Assembly (NCBI GenBank): GCA_963736575.1
Contig: CAVTPD010000001.1
Coordinates: forward strand, 2,294,001 to 2,358,000
Reading direction: 5' to 3'
Source: CAVTPD01 sp963736575
Lineage (GTDB): Bacteria; Bacteroidota; Bacteroidia; Cytophagales; JAAEPT01
Length of the DNA stretch: 64,000 nucleotides
The notes under the pieces are model-generated. The model saw only the letters and a program-made list of their open reading frames with translations, made no database searches and was not told the DNA's origin. Positions within the stretch are counted from its first letter, which is position 1. Each line of letters opens with the position of its first letter. The position numbers were made by a program, and so were the translations under genes. Below are positions 61,087 through 64,000 of this stretch, one piece after another.

Positions 61087-62220
61087 ATGTCATTCAAACT
61101 ATTATTTAGTTTTTCCTGTGCTATTCTAATTTCTATTATTTCTGGTTTTATAATATATAACTATTTAAACCGAAAAGAAATAAGCGCTACACCTATTCAA
61201 TTATCCAGTATAGATCTACGCAATAAAATAGTGATATGGGCTTCTGGTTGTCCGCATTTTAGTGGTGATTATAAACACGATTCTAGTTCAATAATTCAGA
61301 ATGCTAATGATATTGATACTGAAATTGATTGGGATGTTTTTCTGCTTTTAGGTGATCTTAATAATGGCCCCAATTTACCCAACCAACATACAACAGACTT
61401 ATACAAATTATTTTTATCTAACTTAAAAAATCATGCTCACTCAGATGTATTCTGCTTAATGGGAAACCACGACTCTTATACGCCTGATTCATCTTCCATT
61501 GAAAACCCATGGTTTAGAAAAGTTATTGACCCAATTGGGGAGTTTCCAGAATATTCTGAAAACTTATTATCGAACAGGAATCATAAAATTTCCGGATCGT
61601 ACGATCATTATAAAATTGAAATTGGTAATGAAATAGTAATTTTAATGTTAAGTGACAGAAATGATCTTCCATATCCCGTAGGAAGAGGAAATAGCGGAAA
61701 AGGATTTCCTGCGGGCGCTATAACAAGAGAAACATTTAATTGGTGGATTAAAGAAGTAGAACAAAATAAGGAGAAAATTATTTTCACTTGTCACCACCAT
61801 CTTTTAAAAGAAACTACTGCCGGAACAGGTGAATACGAAGGGCAAACTGAGAATCTGCATGGTGGCAAGTCTGAAGCTGATGCTAAAGCATCGTCATTCT
61901 TATATTTTATAGGTGAAGAAGAAAGTGATGAAATTTCTGAATACATCAATCAAAACCCCGGTTGTATAAATTATTGGCTTGGCACACATTCACATTTATC
62001 TCCATTTGCCATTATTAACAATAGAAAAATGACTGAAGTTAAAGATGGTGTTAATTTTATAAACGTTGGTAAATTGTTTCGTTTTGATGGCAAAGACGCT
62101 TCCTCAAGAATTTTTATTTGTGACACTATAACAAAACAAACGGATTCTTATATCTATTTACATTGGAGTAAAACTCATGAAAAAGGCTGGTATACCATAG
62201 ATGAATCATCTGGTTTATAA
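61087..62220 (+). CDS. Calcineurin-like metallophosphoesterase, membrane-anchored
   Basis: From ATG 61087 (MSFKLLFSFSCAILISIISG) about 377 residues with an N-terminal membrane anchor or signal, then metallophosphoesterase motifs in order: LLLGDLNNGPN (GDxxxx), MGNHDSY (GNHD), FTCHHHLL and LGTHSHLSPF (GHxH-type). It binds two metals; substrate unknown. The 26 codons upstream overlap a GC-rich palindrome and lack protein-like sequence, so the later start is chosen. Confidence 0.82.
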   Translation: MSFKLLFSFSCAILISIISGFIIYNYLNRKEISATPIQLSSIDLRNKIVIWASGCPHFSGDYKHDSSSIIQNANDIDTEIDWDVFLLLGDLNNGPNLPNQHTTDLYKLFLSNLKNHAHSDVFCLMGNHDSYTPDSSSIENPWFRKVIDPIGEFPEYSENLLSNRNHKISGSYDHYKIEIGNEIVILMLSDRNDLPYPVGRGNSGKGFPAGAITRETFNWWIKEVEQNKEKIIFTCHHHLLKETTAGTGEYEGQTENLHGGKSEADAKASSFLYFIGEEESDEISEYINQNPGCINYWLGTHSHLSPFAIINNRKMTEVKDGVNFINVGKLFRFDGKDASSRIFICDTITKQTDSYIYLHWSKTHEKGWYTIDESSGL

Positions 62221-62237
62221 CAATCCTTAATGTGTTA

Positions 62238-62275
62238 CTCACGGGGTCTCAGCGAGATGTTAAGACCAGAGTGAG
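62238..62275. repeat. Imperfect nested hairpin after the phosphoesterase gene
   Basis: CTCAC/GTGAG outer arms and GGTCT/AGACC inner arms. No T-run follows. It may be a terminator or another GC-rich palindromic element like 61034-61057. Confidence 0.4.
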
Positions 62276-62333
62276 CAGCTACATTTTTACCACTATCCCA
62301 GCTATGGTTTTTTACATGTTGTTGGCGGTAGTT

Positions 62334-62675
62334 TTATTCTTCAATCACGATTCTTCTTGTTGACGTTAATTCAAATCCTTTCAGACCAGCTTCATTTATT
62401 TTATCATAAAGTCTTTGTGTAATAAACATAGTTGTTCCACAACCGCTTAGAGTAAAGAAGTCAGGTGTTTTAGTATTTCTTTTAAATACCACTTTTTTTA
62501 AGTCCAATGAACTAAACTCTTCAATTCCGTCCATCTCTCCATTGCTCACCTTTTTTCTAATAGTCATAAATTCTTGCTGATTCTTTAATTCAATATCCAT
62601 TATTGGTGCGCCTAACATTTCAGTTATGTAGAAGTCTGAATTAATAAAATCAATAAATGGCATCATGTCATTCAC
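62334..62675 (-). CDS. Imm11/DUF1629-like immunity-type protein, possibly truncated
   Basis: 113 residues from GTG 62675 (or ATG 62666). The C-terminal half FKRNTKTPDFFTLSG then TTMFITQRLYDKINEAGLKG resembles the end of Imm11/DUF1629 immunity proteins of polymorphic toxin systems. Known members are often longer, so the N-terminus may be missing; a stop codon closes the frame 21 bp upstream. No toxin gene is adjacent. Family assignment is tentative. Confidence 0.55.
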   Translation of the reverse strand: MNDMMPFIDFINSDFYITEMLGAPIMDIELKNQQEFMTIRKKVSNGEMDGIEEFSSLDLKKVVFKRNTKTPDFFTLSGCGTTMFITQRLYDKINEAGLKGFELTSTRRIVIEE

Positions 62676-62888
62676 TATTTGTAAGTAGTGAGCCTATAAT
62701 CCAGAAGATTAACGAGAGTTATTTACACTCAAGTAATTGACAAGGTCTATTTTACGTTGACAACGGTCGTTAGACCTTGTCAAGCGTTAGAGTTGTGAGA
62801 GACAAAATTTTCAATCCTTATTTATGTTTGTAAATGAGTTTGAGTTCAATCGTTACTGGATTAAAATCGTATTTCTAAACCGTTCTTA
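62676..62888. other. Gap with a 13-bp inverted repeat
   Basis: TTGACAAGGTCTA (62737-62749) and TAGACCTTGTCAA (62771-62783) are perfect complements around a 21-nt loop that itself contains CGTTG-A-CAACG. GTTAATCTTCTGGAT (minus strand, near 62700-62714) resembles a block of the 46185/47290 repeats. No gene seen. Confidence 0.6.
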
Positions 62889-63995
62889 TTACACATGATG
62901 GCGAATGGATTTGGTGATTTTTCCATCAAGTATATTCATTAGTTCTTCATTTAAATAGAGTTTTTCTTTCCCTACTTTGATGGATTTTAAAAATCCCTTT
63001 TCCTCTAGAGAGATTAAATAATTACCAACTGTTTTAGGTGTTCCAAGCCCAGCATCAATTAAGTATTGTCTTTTGGTATAGGGTAGTTTAAAAAGAAGTT
63101 CGATTAAGTCCTTGGAATATGCTTTAGGTATTTGTTTTTTTACTTCACTGCCAAAACTATCCATCAATTTAATAATGGACTCCAGTCTATTTAATCCTGA
63201 TTGAGCTGTTTGTTCAATCATATCAAGCATAAAAAGTATAAACCCTGACCAATCTCCCTTTTCTGTTACATTCCTCAGCGTTTTGTAATATGCCGTTTTA
63301 TGCTGTATAATATATTCACTTAAGAATATCGCTGGTACATCAAGTAGTTGTTCTTGTTTTAAATACAATAAAAGTAAAATTCGCCCGGTACGTCCATTAC
63401 CATCCATAAATGGGTGAATAGCTTCAAACTGATAATGTATTAGAGCCATTTTTATTAATGGATCATACGTAGTATCCTCGTTAATGAATTTTTCAAGATT
63501 AGACATTTTTGATCTAATTATTTCTTCACCCACTGGAGGTGTATAAATAATTTCTCCCTTTACGTTTGAAAGCGTTGTCCCTGATGTCGTCCTGATTCCT
63601 GCCGTATTTTGTTTAATGCATTGTACTATTTCTATACAAAGGTTTGTTGTAATAAAAGGCCTTCGGTCAAGTGTGTTCATTGCCAACCAAATGGCTTCTT
63701 TATAACTAACTACTTCTTTAGTGGCAGGTTTATCATATTTTTTTTCGGCAACTATTGATTTATAAAGATCATCATTCGTTGTTATAATATTTTCTATTTC
63801 AGAACTAGCTTTCGCTTCTTGTAAATGTAGTGTATCAAGGAATAATCTAGGATTTGGCAGATTCCTTATAGCGCCATTCAATTGTGCTAAAGATCTACTT
63901 GCAGTGATGTTTTTTTTTAATACTTCTTTTGTTTCTATTTCCGCTAAGGGCGGTAAAAGAGGTAAGTCGTTATATGGGTTTGAGCGATTAAACAT
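62889..63995 (-). CDS. Fic-family AMPylase-like protein with N-terminal inhibitory motif and C-terminal winged helix
   Basis: 368 residues. Fic core HPFMDGNGRTGR at 194-205 with catalytic His194 and complete phosphate-binding residues, so active NMP transfer is expected. N-terminal part has the inhibitory motif S64-SEI-E68-N69 (S/TxxxEG/N), making this a class II, self-inhibited Fic. The C-terminal 80 residues resemble a winged helix (KRQYLIDAGLGTPKTVGNYL). Start ATG 63995 (MFNRSNPYNDLPLLPP) is the family-like N-terminus. Such stand-alone Fic proteins are common; targets unknown. Confidence 0.92.
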   Translation of the reverse strand: MFNRSNPYNDLPLLPPLAEIETKEVLKKNITASRSLAQLNGAIRNLPNPRLFLDTLHLQEAKASSEIENIITTNDDLYKSIVAEKKYDKPATKEVVSYKEAIWLAMNTLDRRPFITTNLCIEIVQCIKQNTAGIRTTSGTTLSNVKGEIIYTPPVGEEIIRSKMSNLEKFINEDTTYDPLIKMALIHYQFEAIHPFMDGNGRTGRILLLLYLKQEQLLDVPAIFLSEYIIQHKTAYYKTLRNVTEKGDWSGFILFMLDMIEQTAQSGLNRLESIIKLMDSFGSEVKKQIPKAYSKDLIELLFKLPYTKRQYLIDAGLGTPKTVGNYLISLEEKGFLKSIKVGKEKLYLNEELMNILDGKITKSIRHHV

Positions 63996-64000
63996 TATGG

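Overview
The window looks like chromosomal DNA of a low-GC member of the Bacteroidota, probably a marine Cytophagales- or Flavobacteriales-like bacterium. The evidence is a type IX secretion C-terminal signal on a GH9 cellulase, TAnnTTTG-type promoter boxes, start regions without clear Shine-Dalgarno sites, a DUF3276/PUR-alpha protein, a mitochondrial-type aconitase, a fused alpha/beta 2-oxoacid dehydrogenase E1, a DUF6089 outer-membrane protein and SprB/Ig-like surface-protein fragments. No rRNA, tRNA or CRISPR array was recognised.

Layout. 1-2014 holds decayed or error-ridden surface-protein genes and a frameshifted small gene, followed by a hairpin-rich gap. 2553-7800 carries two unrelated aconitases in tandem (AcnB, then mitochondrial type). 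8164-15132 (minus) is a seven-gene heme/redox operon: two-domain globin, Tll0287-like heme lipoprotein, 4-TM membrane protein with paired histidines, ferredoxin-type flavin reductase, CcmF-like heme lyase, pentaheme cytochrome and monoheme lipoprotein cytochrome. 15298-18690 has a DUF58 protein, DUF3276, YchF and an orphan Cas6. 19019-23409 holds a beta-barrel protein, CoA-binding protein, Rpe, PurU and a MATE pump. 23380-28661 (minus) is TetR, ABC protein, HlyD and TolC, and the ABC ATPase has lost its catalytic motifs. 28742-35376 holds IspF, the E1 fusion (frameshifted), Ppk1 and GyrB.

35551-46088 carries the GH9 cellulase, a cupredoxin-like lipoprotein, a divergent SDR/LysR pair, two tandem SpoIIE-type phosphatases, an AraC regulator and IlvC. 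46185-50130 is accessory DNA: a hypothetical secreted protein between two copies of a roughly 140-bp repeat, an IS1595-family insertion with an exact 8-bp target duplication that cuts a nuclease-like gene, and an orphan HigA. 50212-60960 has a deoxyribosyltransferase-like protein, an MBOAT/SGNH O-acetylation pair, a methyltransferase, an envelope-glycan gene pair, an orphan HPt, a Lys/Cys-rich secreted protein, an MMPL/RND exporter and a DUF6089 protein. 61087-64000 has a secreted phosphoesterase, an Imm11-like orphan and a Fic protein.

The least explained system is the globin/cytochrome operon, which looks like a self-contained electron-transfer or gas-handling chain from NAD(P)H through flavin/Fe-S and membrane heme to periplasmic hemes, with its own heme lyase. 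Other notable points are the degenerate ABC ATPase, the orphan Cas6, two apparent +1 frameshifts that both occur right after a CTT codon, and the reconstructable IS-interrupted gene. All functions are inferred from sequence reading alone; no database search was run.
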